Of a stretch of DNA of 64,000 bases, positions 17,631 through 27,041 are shown one piece after another. The notes under the pieces are model-generated. The model did not search any database. It saw nothing but the letters and a program-made list of their open reading frames with translations, and was not told the DNA's origin. Position 1 is the first letter of the stretch; each line of letters begins with the position of its first letter. Both the position numbers and the translations under genes were made by a program. Source of the stretch: Candidatus Proximibacter danicus (lineage in GTDB: Bacteria > Pseudomonadota > Gammaproteobacteria > Burkholderiales > Rhodocyclaceae); NCBI GenBank assembly GCA_016710885.1, contig JADJUC010000001.1:186001-250000 (forward strand). The letters are read 5' to 3'.

Positions 17631-20300
17631 ATGATTCACACGCCTGAAGGAGGCACCCTGAAAGCCGGACGCTCGACACGAAGTTCCTGGCCGCTGCTGC
17701 TGACCTACGCCGTCGCTACCATTGGCGGACTGGCGTTGGTGATCGGTTTTGCGCGTTTCAATTCACTACACCAGGAATTTCTGAGCGCCAACTTCGACAG
17801 TGTTCATGGTGCCAGAACCCTGCTCAAAGCCCGTTTTCTGATCGATCAGGCGGCGCGCGACGTCGAGCTGGCGACCATCAGTCCCGAGCGTCGCCAATCA
17901 CTCCTGCAATCGGCCGACAAGCGACTGCTTAATGCCGAGAACTACAGCGCAGAGGGTCGGGACAGTGACCCACGGGCGAGGGAAAAACTGGTTGCCCGCA
18001 TCCGTACTGCACGCCTCGACCTCGAGCGTATGGGCCTCGCCAGCAACAGCGGCATCCCAGCCTCTTCCGGCCACGCCTTCACACTTGAACTGCAGCGTCT
18101 GGCCCGCGATGTCGATGCCGCAGAGCTCGATCGCTGGGGAACCCTTTCCGGACTGAACACAGAACTGGCTGCGCGCATGCGCACACTGAACCAGTTGATC
18201 GCCGGCGCCTTGGTGCTCTTTGTCGGTGTCATGGTCGTGCTGGCTTGGGCTTTGCTGCGCGCACGGCGGGCGGAAACCGATCTGCTGACCGCCAAGCTGG
18301 AAACCGAAGCGATTCAGCAGACAACGCTCGATGCATCGCCTATCGGTATCGCCTACATCGACACTTCCAATCCGGAAAACCGAAGGGTTTCGGCAGTCAA
18401 CCGCCAGATGAGTGTAATTTTCGGCTATGAGCCAGAAATGATGCCGGGCCTAAGCGTCCGTCGCGTCTTCGCCAGTCAGGAAACCTACAACCATTTTTCG
18501 ACGACTGCGCCCGAGCGCCTCGCCCAGGGGGAAGTATTGCAGGAGGAGGTCGTCATGCAGCGCCGGAACGGCATGCCTTTCTGGTGTTCGTTATCGATCA
18601 AGGCTATCGACCCCGCCAACCTCTCCCGTGGCGTTGTGTGGACGTGCGAGGACATTACCGAACGCAAGGCTGCCGAAGTCGCGTTGCAGCAGGAACGAAG
18701 CCGTGCCGAGGCAGCCAACCAGGCAAAGAGCGAGTTTTTGGCCAATATGAGCCACGAGTTGCGTACGCCGTTTGCCGGACTCTTCGGCCTGCTCGACCTG
18801 CTCCGCGAAAGCCCGCTTGGCGCCAACCAGCGAAGACACCTCGACCTTGCCCGCGACAGCGCACTTCAGATGCAGGCAATCGTCACCGACATCCTCGATT
18901 TTTCCAAGATTGAAGCTGGCAAGCTGATCATCGAGTCCTGCCCCTTCAGTCTGCGTCATCTCATCACCAGCATTGGCAACGGCCATGCCACGAGCATTTC
19001 GCGCAAAGGGCTCAACTTCGTGGTCGACCTGGTTGAACCCTTCCCAGACGCACTGCGCGGCGATCCTGTACGGATTCGCCAGATTATCGACAACCTGCTT
19101 GGTAATGCCATCAAATTTACCGAGCAAGGCGACATCCGCCTGACGCTTCAGGCGACCGCGGAAGGCTCAAGCCGGAGTGCTCGCGAGACCACGCTGCGAA
19201 TTACCATCGAGGATACGGGGATCGGCATTCCTGCGGAGATGCAGGCCAGGATCTTCGACAAATTCACCCAGGCCGATTCGTCTACAACGCGTCTCTATGG
19301 TGGTTCCGGGCTCGGCCTTGCCATCTGCAAGCAACTTGCGGTGCTGATGGGCGGACAAATCAGCCTGAGCAGCCGGGAAGGTCGCGGTAGCCGGTTCGCG
19401 CTGACTTTGCGCCTGCCGATCGCAGATGCTGCCGACCTGCCGTCACCCACTGAAACCAATGCGGCAACCGCTCGCCGCCTTGACGGCATCAACATCTTGC
19501 TGGCTGAGGACAACCTGATCAATCGCAACATGATGGCGGAAACGCTGGAGGCGACGGGCGCCGTTGTGTGGACAGCAACCAATGGAGAAGACGCTATCCG
19601 CCTTGTCAGCGAGCATCCACCCGATATCGTTCTGATGGACTGCCAGATGCCGGGTATGGACGGTCTTGAGGCCACACGAAAGATTCGTGCTGCCGAAGTA
19701 CCCGGACAACACCTGCCGATCATTGCCACCACCGCCTTTGCCACCAGTAACTATCGCGACGACTGTCTGCTCGCCGGAATGGATCATTTCCTGCCAAAGC
19801 CGATAAGCGGCGGCCAACTCGTTGCAGCAATCCACAGTCTGCTCCCGGCGATAGCGGAAGAGGAAACCGCAGACGTTACCAATCTGGGCGGCCGCATTCT
19901 GCTCGTCGAAGACAATCCTGTGATCCGTGAAGCGATGGAAAAACTGCTTCAACGCAGCGGTTGCGAGGTGGTGATGGTCGCCGATGGCGGCTCGGCCCTG
20001 GCGGTCCTAGAGGCCACCGCAACCCGTGGAAATGCGCCACACACCGCTCAAGCCGAGGCTGAATTTGACCTGGTCCTGATGGACTGCCAGATGCCGGGCC
20101 TCGATGGCTGGGAAACCACTCGCCGCTGGCGCGAGCGCGAGCGGCTTCTGGCACTGTCTCCGCTGGGCATCATCGCTGTCACCGCCGACGACCGCGCGGA
20201 GATCCGCGAGCGTTGCTGCGTGGCAGGAATGGACGGCACGCTGATCAAGCCGTTCAGCGCGGCCCAGTTGCAGTCGCTACTCGCCGACTGGCTGCGCTGA
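17631..20300 (+). CDS. Hybrid histidine kinase with two receiver domains
   Basis: An 889-aa kinase starting MIHTPEGG. Order: membrane helix (about 20-42), a mostly helical periplasmic domain of about 145 residues, second helix (LIAGALVLFVGVMVVLAWALL), PAS (about 230-345), HisKA with ANMSHELRTPFAG (about 375), HATPase (NLLGNAIKFT, DTGIGIP, GSGLGLAIC), receiver 1 (ILLAEDNLINRNMM, DIVLMDCQMPGMDG) and receiver 2 (ILLVEDNPVIREAM, DLVLMDCQMPGLDG). No Hpt domain is present, so a separate phosphotransfer protein would be needed. It is divergent from the orphan periplasmic binding protein, a layout reminiscent of TorT-TorS. The upstream in-frame ATG at 17571 lacks support. Confidence 0.88.
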   Translation: MIHTPEGGTLKAGRSTRSSWPLLLTYAVATIGGLALVIGFARFNSLHQEFLSANFDSVHGARTLLKARFLIDQAARDVELATISPERRQSLLQSADKRLLNAENYSAEGRDSDPRAREKLVARIRTARLDLERMGLASNSGIPASSGHAFTLELQRLARDVDAAELDRWGTLSGLNTELAARMRTLNQLIAGALVLFVGVMVVLAWALLRARRAETDLLTAKLETEAIQQTTLDASPIGIAYIDTSNPENRRVSAVNRQMSVIFGYEPEMMPGLSVRRVFASQETYNHFSTTAPERLAQGEVLQEEVVMQRRNGMPFWCSLSIKAIDPANLSRGVVWTCEDITERKAAEVALQQERSRAEAANQAKSEFLANMSHELRTPFAGLFGLLDLLRESPLGANQRRHLDLARDSALQMQAIVTDILDFSKIEAGKLIIESCPFSLRHLITSIGNGHATSISRKGLNFVVDLVEPFPDALRGDPVRIRQIIDNLLGNAIKFTEQGDIRLTLQATAEGSSRSARETTLRITIEDTGIGIPAEMQARIFDKFTQADSSTTRLYGGSGLGLAICKQLAVLMGGQISLSSREGRGSRFALTLRLPIADAADLPSPTETNAATARRLDGINILLAEDNLINRNMMAETLEATGAVVWTATNGEDAIRLVSEHPPDIVLMDCQMPGMDGLEATRKIRAAEVPGQHLPIIATTAFATSNYRDDCLLAGMDHFLPKPISGGQLVAAIHSLLPAIAEEETADVTNLGGRILLVEDNPVIREAMEKLLQRSGCEVVMVADGGSALAVLEATATRGNAPHTAQAEAEFDLVLMDCQMPGLDGWETTRRWRERERLLALSPLGIIAVTADDRAEIRERCCVAGMDGTLIKPFSAAQLQSLLADWLR

Positions 20301-20307
20301 CACGCCC

Positions 20308-20327
20308 GGGAGGTGCAGACACCTCCC
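20308..20327 (+). terminator. Hairpin after the hybrid kinase gene
   Basis: GGGAGGTG (20308-20315), a 4-base loop, and CACCTCCC (20320-20327) form a perfect 8-bp stem 7 bases after the kinase stop. No T tract follows (C and A runs instead), so intrinsic termination is uncertain. Confidence 0.35.
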
Positions 20328-20425
20328 CCAAACCCGCGCCAACGCGGTAAACTTCAGCCCTTTCCCTGGCGGTGGCACCTGTGCTCCGCCAAATACCCAA
20401 ATACCCCCCAGCAGGCTGCCAAAAC

Positions 20426-21502
20426 ATGACAACACTCGACATCGACAATATCAACGTCAGCGCTTTCGATCCGATGCCCTCGCCGGAGGACGTTCACGCC
20501 AAGCTGCCGCTCTCCCTGAACGCAGCGCGTACCGTGATGCAGGGGCGCGACGCCTTGCGCAACATCCTCGACCGCAAGGATCACCGTTTGTTCGTGGTGG
20601 TCGGCCCGTGTTCGATTCACGATCCAGTCGCCGGCATCGACTACGCCCGCCGTCTGAAGGCACTGGCGGAGGATGTTTCCGACACCCTGCTGCTCGTCAT
20701 GCGCGTCTATTTCGAAAAACCGCGGACCACCACCGGCTGGAAAGGCTACATCAACGATCCCGACATGGACGACTCCTTCCACGTCGACAAGGGCATGGAG
20801 AAGGCCCGCGAATTCCTGCTGCAGGTCTGCGAACTCGGGTTGGCGACGGGCACGGAAGCGCTCGACCCGATTTCACCGCAGTACCTCGGCGACCTGATCG
20901 CCTGGAGCGCTATCGGTGCCCGGACGACAGAATCGCAGACACACCGCGAGATGTCCTCCGGCCTGTCGACCCCGGTTGGTTTCAAGAACGCGACCAACGG
21001 CGACATCAGCGTCGCTGTGAACGCCATTCTCTCCGCCTCGCGTCCGCACTCTTTCCTCGGCATGAACAGTCAGGGCCGCACAGCCATTGTCCGCACCACC
21101 GGCAACCGCTATGGCCATGTCGTCCTGCGCGGCGGCGACGGCCGCCCGAATTACGACACGGTTTCGGTTTCACTCGCCGAACAGGCCATGGTCAAGGCCA
21201 AGCTGGCCCCGAACATCGTCGTCGATTGTTCGCACGCCAACAGTTACAAGAAGCCGGAACTCCAGCCCCTGGTCATGGCCGACGTAGTCAACCAGATCCG
21301 CCTTGGCAACAAGTCGATTGTCGGGACGATGATCGAATCGAACCTCGTTGCCGGCAATCAGCCAATTCCGGGCGATCTCTCGCAGCTCAAATATGGCTGC
21401 TCGGTGACCGATGCCTGTGTCGATTGGGACACCACCGAGCAATCGCTGCGCGATGCGGCTACCTTGCTGCGCGACGTATTGCCGGAACGCATCGCCCGCT
21501 GA
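20426..21502 (+). CDS. aroG: 3-deoxy-7-phosphoheptulonate synthase (type I)
   Basis: DAHP synthase condenses phosphoenolpyruvate and erythrose 4-phosphate, the first step of the shikimate pathway. The 358-aa sequence has VVVGPCSIHD, the substrate-binding KPRTTTGWKGYINDPDMD, GARTTESQTHRE, and the metal-site residues in VDCSHANSYKK and the later ESNL. It is the AroG/AroF/AroH type; which aromatic amino acid inhibits it cannot be judged here. ATG 20426 was chosen by family start (MTTLDIDNIN). It stands alone, 58 bases before a DUF1015 gene. Confidence 0.94.
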   Translation: MTTLDIDNINVSAFDPMPSPEDVHAKLPLSLNAARTVMQGRDALRNILDRKDHRLFVVVGPCSIHDPVAGIDYARRLKALAEDVSDTLLLVMRVYFEKPRTTTGWKGYINDPDMDDSFHVDKGMEKAREFLLQVCELGLATGTEALDPISPQYLGDLIAWSAIGARTTESQTHREMSSGLSTPVGFKNATNGDISVAVNAILSASRPHSFLGMNSQGRTAIVRTTGNRYGHVVLRGGDGRPNYDTVSVSLAEQAMVKAKLAPNIVVDCSHANSYKKPELQPLVMADVVNQIRLGNKSIVGTMIESNLVAGNQPIPGDLSQLKYGCSVTDACVDWDTTEQSLRDAATLLRDVLPERIAR

Positions 21503-21560
21503 TTTCCGTCGTTTCTCACCGCCAGTCAACGAAAGAATCCGCCCTCCGGAACCGCAAGCC

Positions 21561-22809
21561 ATGTCGCTGATCAAACCTTTTGCCGGACTACGCCCGCTGA
21601 CCGAACGTGCCAGCGATGTTGCAGCACCGCCCTACGATGTCCTCTCCAGTGCCGAGGCACGCGAACGTGCGGTCGGCCGCCCCTGGAGTTTCCTGCATAT
21701 ATCCAAGGCCGAGATCGACCTCGCGGATGACATCGACCCCTACGCGCCCGAAGTCTATGCCCGTTCGGCAGAGAACCTCGGCAACATGATCGCGGCAGGC
21801 GTCCTCGTTCGCGACCCGTCGCCGCGTTTCTATGCCTACCGGATGACCATGGGCGAACATGTGCAGACCGGTCTCGTCGCGGCAGCTTCGGTCGCCGACT
21901 ACGAGACCAACCGCATCCGCAAGCATGAGTTCACCCGGCCGGACAAGGAAGACGATCGTGTTCGCCAGATCGAGGCACTCAACGCGCAGACGGGCCCGGT
22001 CCTGCTCGCTTACCCCGATTCCGCCGCGATCGATGCCCTGCTCGCCGCCGGCACCGAAAGTGACGCCATTGCCGATGTCGTTACCGATGGTGTTCGCCAT
22101 ACCACCTGGGCAATCACCGATGAAGCGGCCATCGCTGCCATCGGCAAAACTTTCGACACCCTGCCGGCACTTTATATCGCCGACGGGCACCATCGTTCCG
22201 CCGCCGCCGCGCGTCGCCGGCGCCCGCCGCTCACGTGAACTGGTCGCAGCGGCCGACGAAAACAGTGCCGAACATTTCCTGGCAGTGATTTTCCCCGCAC
22301 ACCAGATGCGGATCATGGATTACAACCGGGTCGTCCGCGACCTGAACGGCCTCTCACCGGAAGCTTTTCTCGCCCGTATCGCCGACGGTTTCACCATCAC
22401 CGCCTCGGCCAGCCGTGTCAGCCCGGAGGCACCGGGCGTTGTCGGCATGTATCTCGACAAGGCGTGGTACCGCCTCGTCATCAAGCCAGCGCTCGTTGAA
22501 AGCATCCCGGCCAATGACCCGGTGGCCCGTCTTGATGTCAGCCTGCTTTCTGCACATTTGCTGGCCCCGGTGCTGGGCATTACCGACCTGCGCCGCGACA
22601 AGCGGATCGATTTCGTCGGTGGCATTCGCGGCCTCGATGAGCTTGAACGACGCGTCGATAGTGGTGAAATGGCGGTGGCCTTTGCCATGCACGCCACGCG
22701 CATGACCGATCTGATGGCGGTTGCCGACAGTGGCGAAGTGATGCCGCCGAAATCCACCTGGTTCGAACCGAAACTCGCCGACGGCTTGCTCTCGCACGTC
22801 CTCGACTAG
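21561..22809 (+). CDS. DUF1015 family protein (one +1 frameshift)
   Basis: About 415 aa after correcting one frameshift. The first frame, from MSLIKPFAGLRP, carries the family segments VAAPPYDVLS, RHEFT-like KHEFTRPDKEDDR and IADGHHRSAAAA. It then runs into a stop at 22236. The downstream half continues one frame over (GARRSRELVAAADENSAEHFLAVIFPAHQM through DFVGGIRG to SHVLD). The break is in the GCC/GCG-rich stretch near 22199-22215 and needs one base removed. The family is widespread and often lies next to serine or phosphoglycerate genes; here serB follows after 12 bases. Reaction unknown. Confidence 0.8.
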
Positions 22810-22821
22810 GCATTCTGCGGC

Positions 22822-23661
22822 GTGAACCTGGTCATCCACGGCGGCGCGCTGCCGACCTTCCTGCTCGACCGGATTGTGGCGGCAACGGGCGCCACGGCGG
22901 TCACCCCGCGACCACCACAAGTCTCCTGCCTGCAAGGCGCGCAACGGACGCCTGAGTTCGACGCACTGCTGCCGCTGATAGAAGCCGAAAAGCTGGATTG
23001 GGCCTTTGTCAGGCCGGCGGTGAAGCTGTCGGATTTTGGCCTGATCGCCTTCGACATGGATTCGACACTGATCACCATCGAATGCATTGACGAGCTGGCC
23101 GATTTCGCCGGCAGGAAGCATGAGGTTTCGGCCATTACCGAAGCCGCCATGCGCGGGGAGCTGGATTACCGCGAGAGTCTGCGTCAACGCCTGGCCTTGC
23201 TCGCCGGGCTGGATGCCCGTGTGCTGGCGCGGGTTTTCGAAGCGCGGCTACGCCTTTCGCCCGGCGCACGCGAGCTGCTGGCGGCAGCACAGGCGGCCGG
23301 ACTACGCACGGCGATTCTCTCGGGCGGCTTTACCTATTTCACGGAACGACTGCGTATCGAGCTCGGCTTCGATTTCGCCACTTCGAACGAACTTGAAATT
23401 TCGGGGGGCAAGCTGACCGGCGCGGTCGTCGGCGAGATTGTTGATGCCCAAGCCAAGGCCCGGCATCTGGTTCGCCTGCGTAACTCACTGGGATTGAAGA
23501 AGGAGCAGATCATCGTCATCGGCGATGGCGCCAACGATCTGCTGATGATGGCCGAAGCCGGCCTGTCGGTGGCCTTTCGCGCCAAGCCGGCAACCCGCGC
23601 ACAGGCAAGCGTTGCCCTCAACTTTGCCGGCCTCGACGGCCTCCTGAAGCTCTTCAGTTAA
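22822..23661 (+). CDS. serB: Phosphoserine phosphatase
   Basis: The last step of serine synthesis: phosphoserine to serine. A 279-aa HAD-superfamily protein with the nucleophile motif FDMDSTLI, motif II in AILSGGFTYF, and motif III/IV VIGDGANDLLMM. It has the N-terminal extension (about 75 residues) of SerB-type enzymes. The start is GTG at 22822, 12 bases after the DUF1015 stop; no ATG sits at a better place. Its end overlaps the convergent DUF2237 gene by 8 bases. Serine made here feeds CysE and IscS, whose genes follow on the other strand. Confidence 0.94.
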   Translation: MNLVIHGGALPTFLLDRIVAATGATAVTPRPPQVSCLQGAQRTPEFDALLPLIEAEKLDWAFVRPAVKLSDFGLIAFDMDSTLITIECIDELADFAGRKHEVSAITEAAMRGELDYRESLRQRLALLAGLDARVLARVFEARLRLSPGARELLAAAQAAGLRTAILSGGFTYFTERLRIELGFDFATSNELEISGGKLTGAVVGEIVDAQAKARHLVRLRNSLGLKKEQIIVIGDGANDLLMMAEAGLSVAFRAKPATRAQASVALNFAGLDGLLKLFS

Positions 23662-24046
23662 GGTCGACGGCGCAAGCCTTGAGACTATCGAGGCTGACAA
23701 CTTCCAGCGTTGCCTCGTTGGTCGCTCCGAGCACGACGCGTGGCGCAGCGCCCGCCTCCCAGGCCTCACGCCAGCGTGCGGCACACAGGCACCAGCGATC
23801 GCCGGGCTTGAGGCCGGGAAAGCCGAATTCCGGATGCGGCGTCGTCAGGTCGTTGCCGCGCATTTTCGAGAACAGCAGAAAGTCGGCGGTCATCACGGCA
23901 CAAACGGTATGCAAGCCGACATCTTCGGGGGATGAGTTACAGCAACCGTCGCGAAAGAAGCCGGTTACCGGCCGTTCGCTGCAAACTCCCAGCGGACCGC
24001 CAAGCACATTGCGCTGAACGTTACCGCCGAATTCGTCGGGCATCAT
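23654..24046 (-). CDS. DUF2237 family protein
   Basis: A 130-aa protein with the family's compact Cys-rich pattern: NVLGGPLGVCS, GFFRDGCCNSSPEDVGLHTVCAVMT, and KPGDRWCLCAARWREA. It follows iscX by 11 bases on the same strand, so it is probably the last gene of the ISC operon. The many Cys and this position hint at a link to Fe-S or redox chemistry, but the function is unknown. ATG 24046 and ATG 24043 are both possible starts. Confidence 0.85.
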   Translation of the reverse strand: MMPDEFGGNVQRNVLGGPLGVCSERPVTGFFRDGCCNSSPEDVGLHTVCAVMTADFLLFSKMRGNDLTTPHPEFGFPGLKPGDRWCLCAARWREAWEAGAAPRVVLGATNEATLEVVSLDSLKACAVDLN

Positions 24047-24057
24047 TTGCGGCCCCT

Positions 24058-24252
24058 CTACTCGCGCTCGTCAATCCAGGCTTGCTGGATCGCTTCCAGA
24101 AGCTTCTCGCCGCAGCGCTTCGGATCATCGTTGAAATCCGGAAGCGTAATGACCCAGTTCATCAGGTCGACAAAATTGACGTGTGTCGGGTCGACAGATG
24201 GAAAGGCTTCATCAAGTTCGATGGCGATGTCGTTGATGTCGGTCCACTTCAT
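24058..24252 (-). CDS. iscX: Fe-S assembly protein IscX
   Basis: A 64-aa acidic protein beginning MKWTDINDIAIELDEAFP with the family segments DPTHVNFVDLMNWVITLPDF and EKLLEAIQQAWIDE. IscX binds iron and IscS and modulates cluster assembly. It is the usual last gene of the ISC operon. Here it starts 39 bases after a truncated ferredoxin gene, and a 9-bp inverted repeat fills most of that gap and could affect its expression. Confidence 0.93.
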   Translation of the reverse strand: MKWTDINDIAIELDEAFPSVDPTHVNFVDLMNWVITLPDFNDDPKRCGEKLLEAIQQAWIDERE

Positions 24253-24256
24253 TGGT

Positions 24257-24289
24257 GCTGTCTCCGCAGAGCCGTCTCAAGGAGACAGC
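24257..24289. repeat. 9-bp inverted repeat between truncated fdx and iscX
   Basis: GCTGTCTCC (24257-24265) is the exact reverse complement of GGAGACAGC (24281-24289), with a 15-base loop. It lies precisely where the missing C-terminal two thirds of the ferredoxin gene should be. It may be a deletion scar, an attenuator, or an assembly artefact. Confidence 0.6.
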
Positions 24290-24291
24290 CG

Positions 24292-24438
24292 TCAGCAGGC
24301 ACAGGACATCTCGCAGGCGTGCTCGATGGCGATGCCGTTTTCTAGCAGTGCCTGGCAGATCGTCTTGCCGGGCTCGACTTCGAGCACCGTGCCCTCCGGG
24401 CAGAGTTCAACGTGCGGCAGCACGATCATCTGCGTCAT
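24292..24438 (-). pseudogene. fdx: Truncated ISC [2Fe-2S] ferredoxin
   Basis: The reading frame starts MTQMIVLPHVELCPEGTVLE and continues to IEHACEMSCAC, matching ISC ferredoxins, then stops at TGA after 48 codons. Full-length Fdx is about 110 aa. Only two of the four cluster-ligand cysteines remain (those equivalent to E. coli C42 and C48); the C51 and C87 equivalents are gone. Only 39 bases separate the stop from iscX, so a simple frameshift cannot restore the rest: about 180 bases are missing. Its ATG overlaps the hscA stop (ATGA at 24435-24438), the usual coupling. Unless another fdx exists elsewhere, electron supply to the ISC machinery would be impaired. Confidence 0.85.
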
Positions 24439-26330
24439 GCTTGTTCTCCTTTGGCTTCCAATCCATTGCCGAGTTCCTCAACGCGACGCCCTGCAAGCGC
24501 CCGCCTGATCGATTTGTCCATGCGGCGAGCGGCAAATTCCTTGGTTTCGGCTTCCAGATCGTCCATCGCCAGCGTGACATGCCGGCGGTTTTCACTCTGC
24601 GCGACCTCCTGCAGCTTGGTGATCGCGACATCGATCCGCCCGCGCTCACCAGCGGAAACCAACTCACCGTCGCTCTGCAATGCGGCCTGGACGGCCTCGA
24701 CCAGACGTTTGGCCTCGACCTGCGCTTCGGCCAGCGCCCGGCGAAAAGCGTCGTCCTTGGCGTGCTCCATCGAATCCTTGAGCATGCCGGCGATTTCGTC
24801 GTCAGAAAGGCCGTAGGAAGGCTTCACCGTTACCGAGGCTTCGACGCCGGAAGTCTGTTCGCAGGCAGAAACCGACAGCAAGCCGTCGGCATCGACCTGG
24901 AAGGTGACGCGAATGCGGGCGGCACCGGCCACCATCGGCGGAATGCCGCGCAGTTCGAAGCGGGCCAGCGAACGGCAGTCGCTGACCAGTTCGCGCTCGC
25001 CCTGCACGACATGGATCGCCATCGCCGTCTGGCCATCCTTGAAGGTGGTGAATTCCTGGGCCCGTGCCGACGGAATGGTCGAGTTGCGCGGGATGACCTT
25101 TTCGACGATCCCGCCCATCGTCTCCAACCCCAGCGACAGCGGAATGACGTCGAGCAGCAGCCAGTCGTCGCCAGCGGCACGGTTGCCGGCCAGCAGGTTG
25201 GCCTGCGTGGCGGCGCCGATCGCCACGACCTTGTCCGGGTCGAGGTTGTTCAGGGGTTCCTGGCGGAAATATTCACCAACAGCGCGCTGGATCTGCGGCA
25301 TGCGCGTGGCGCCGCCGACCATGACCACGCCCTTGACGTCCGAAGCGGAAAGGCCGGCATCGCGCAGCGCCTTCTTGACCGGCTGGATGGTTTTCATCAC
25401 CAGCGTCTGGGTGATCTCGTTAAAAATGGCGGTAGTCAGCGTCATATCCACGAGCACGCCGGTCGACAGGCGTGCCGTGATCGGCGCCTCCGAGTGGTAG
25501 GTCAGGTATTCCTTGGCTTCGCGCGCGCGTGTCAGCAGCAGACGGGCGTCGTTGGAAGACAGCGGCGCCAGCTTCGCTGATTCGAGAATCCAGCAGAAAA
25601 TCCGGTGATCGAAATCATCGCCGCCGAGTGCCGAATCGCCGCCGGTAGCCAGCACTTCGAAGATGCCTTTGGACAGGCGCAGGATCGAGATATCGAAGGT
25701 GCCGCCGCCAAGGTCGTAAACCGCGTAGATGCCTTCTGCACTGTTATCCAGACCATAGGCAATCGCCGCAGCAGTAGGCTCGTTGAGCAGGCGCAGGACA
25801 CTGATACCGGCAAGCTTGGCCGCATCCTTGGTAGCCTGACGTTGCGCATCATCGAAATAGGCGGGCACAGTAATCACCGCGCCCACCAGCGGACCGCCCA
25901 GCGCGGCCTCAGCCCGCGCGCGCAGCACGCTCAGAATCTCGGCCGAGATCTCAACCGGGCTTTTGATGCCGGCAACCGTGCGCAGTTTGACCATGCCCGG
26001 CGCGTCAACAAAATCGTAGGGGATCGATTCGACATGGGCGATATCGCTGCGCCCGCGCCCCATGAAACGCTTGACAGATGCGATGGTGTTCTTCGGGTCC
26101 TGCGACTGGCGAGTCTGTGGTTCGTAGCCGACTTCAGTCGCACCGTCTGCCTTGTAATGGACCACCGAGGGCAGCAAGGAGCGGCCCAACTCGTCGCTGA
26201 GGACGACAGAAAGACCGCTGCGCACCGTCGCCACCAAGGAGTTCGTGGTGCCGAGATCGATACCAACCGCCAGTTTATGTTCGTGAGGCGCGGCCGACTG
26301 GCCGGGTTCTGCTATCTGGAGGAGAGCCAT
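24435..26330 (-). CDS. hscA: Fe-S assembly Hsp70 chaperone HscA
   Basis: A 631-aa specialised Hsp70 that, with HscB, helps release clusters from IscU. The ATPase domain has VGIDLGTTNSLVATV, YFDDAQRQATKDAAKLAGI, YDLGGGTFDISIL and VVMVGGATRMPQIQ. The substrate-binding domain starts after DVIPLSLGLETMGG. Length is slightly above E. coli HscA (616). hscB starts 19 bases upstream of it and the fdx remnant overlaps its stop. Confidence 0.95.
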   Translation of the reverse strand: MALLQIAEPGQSAAPHEHKLAVGIDLGTTNSLVATVRSGLSVVLSDELGRSLLPSVVHYKADGATEVGYEPQTRQSQDPKNTIASVKRFMGRGRSDIAHVESIPYDFVDAPGMVKLRTVAGIKSPVEISAEILSVLRARAEAALGGPLVGAVITVPAYFDDAQRQATKDAAKLAGISVLRLLNEPTAAAIAYGLDNSAEGIYAVYDLGGGTFDISILRLSKGIFEVLATGGDSALGGDDFDHRIFCWILESAKLAPLSSNDARLLLTRAREAKEYLTYHSEAPITARLSTGVLVDMTLTTAIFNEITQTLVMKTIQPVKKALRDAGLSASDVKGVVMVGGATRMPQIQRAVGEYFRQEPLNNLDPDKVVAIGAATQANLLAGNRAAGDDWLLLDVIPLSLGLETMGGIVEKVIPRNSTIPSARAQEFTTFKDGQTAMAIHVVQGERELVSDCRSLARFELRGIPPMVAGAARIRVTFQVDADGLLSVSACEQTSGVEASVTVKPSYGLSDDEIAGMLKDSMEHAKDDAFRRALAEAQVEAKRLVEAVQAALQSDGELVSAGERGRIDVAITKLQEVAQSENRRHVTLAMDDLEAETKEFAARRMDKSIRRALAGRRVEELGNGLEAKGEQA

Positions 26331-26349
26331 GTAATTTTTCTAGCGATCG

Positions 26350-26880
26350 TTATTCTTCTTCAAGGGCGACGATGGCATCGTCGATCTCGAACAGCAGTTT
26401 TTCCAGGAACATCAGACGGCGCACCCGATCGGCCGCCGTGTCGTAATCCTTTGTATCGTCGAGCAGCGCAGCCAGCTCTTCGTAGCTGGCCACCATGCGC
26501 TCGCGCAAGCGGTGGTGCAGATGCTCAAGCTCGTGGTGGTTACCTGCCGCCCGCGCCTCGGCCACCCCTTCCCGCCATTCCATCTGTTCCATCAGGAAAT
26601 CGACAGGCATCGCCGTGTTGTTCTCGGCGCCGACATCGTGGCCGGCCAGATGCAGCAGATACTTCGCCCGTTCCTGCGGCTTCTTCAGCGCCTGATAAGC
26701 CTCGTTGGCCTTGGTCGCCCACTGCATCGAACGCCGCCGGTCGGCGTCGCCGGCATTGGCGAAACGGTCGGGATGCACCTCGGCCTGCAACTCGCGATAA
26801 CGCGCATCCAGCGTCGCCGCATCAATGCGGAAAGCGCGGGAAAGTCCGAAGAGTGCGAAGTGGTCAGCGTTGAAGTCCAT
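26350..26880 (-). CDS. hscB: Fe-S assembly co-chaperone HscB
   Basis: A 176-aa J-protein that presents IscU to HscA. The N-terminal J domain starts FNADHFALFGLSRAFRID and contains the HPD motif in EVHPDRFA (residues about 36-38). The C-terminal three-helix domain includes EQMEWREGVAEARA, the IscU-binding region. ATG 26880 matches the family start. It is separated from iscA by 161 bases with no credible gene; that gap is wider than elsewhere in the operon. Confidence 0.94.
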   Translation of the reverse strand: MDFNADHFALFGLSRAFRIDAATLDARYRELQAEVHPDRFANAGDADRRRSMQWATKANEAYQALKKPQERAKYLLHLAGHDVGAENNTAMPVDFLMEQMEWREGVAEARAAGNHHELEHLHHRLRERMVASYEELAALLDDTKDYDTAADRVRRLMFLEKLLFEIDDAIVALEEE

Positions 26881-27041
26881 AGGCCGTGATTCTACAGGCG
26901 CCCAACAAGCAACGCACCTAATGACGCGGCACCACAGCGGTACCGCCCCCAATCACCTCAAGGCGAAGGCGGCGCGAGGCGCGAGCGCGCAGACAGTGCG
27001 AATAGCACGGCAAGCGCGAACAACGAAGCGCCGCCGAGCAA

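Noticed and set aside
26881..27041. Possible small gene in the iscA-hscB gap
   Set aside because: The only open frame (+ strand, Arg/Ala-rich) has no ribosome site and no recognisable features; better left as intergenic.
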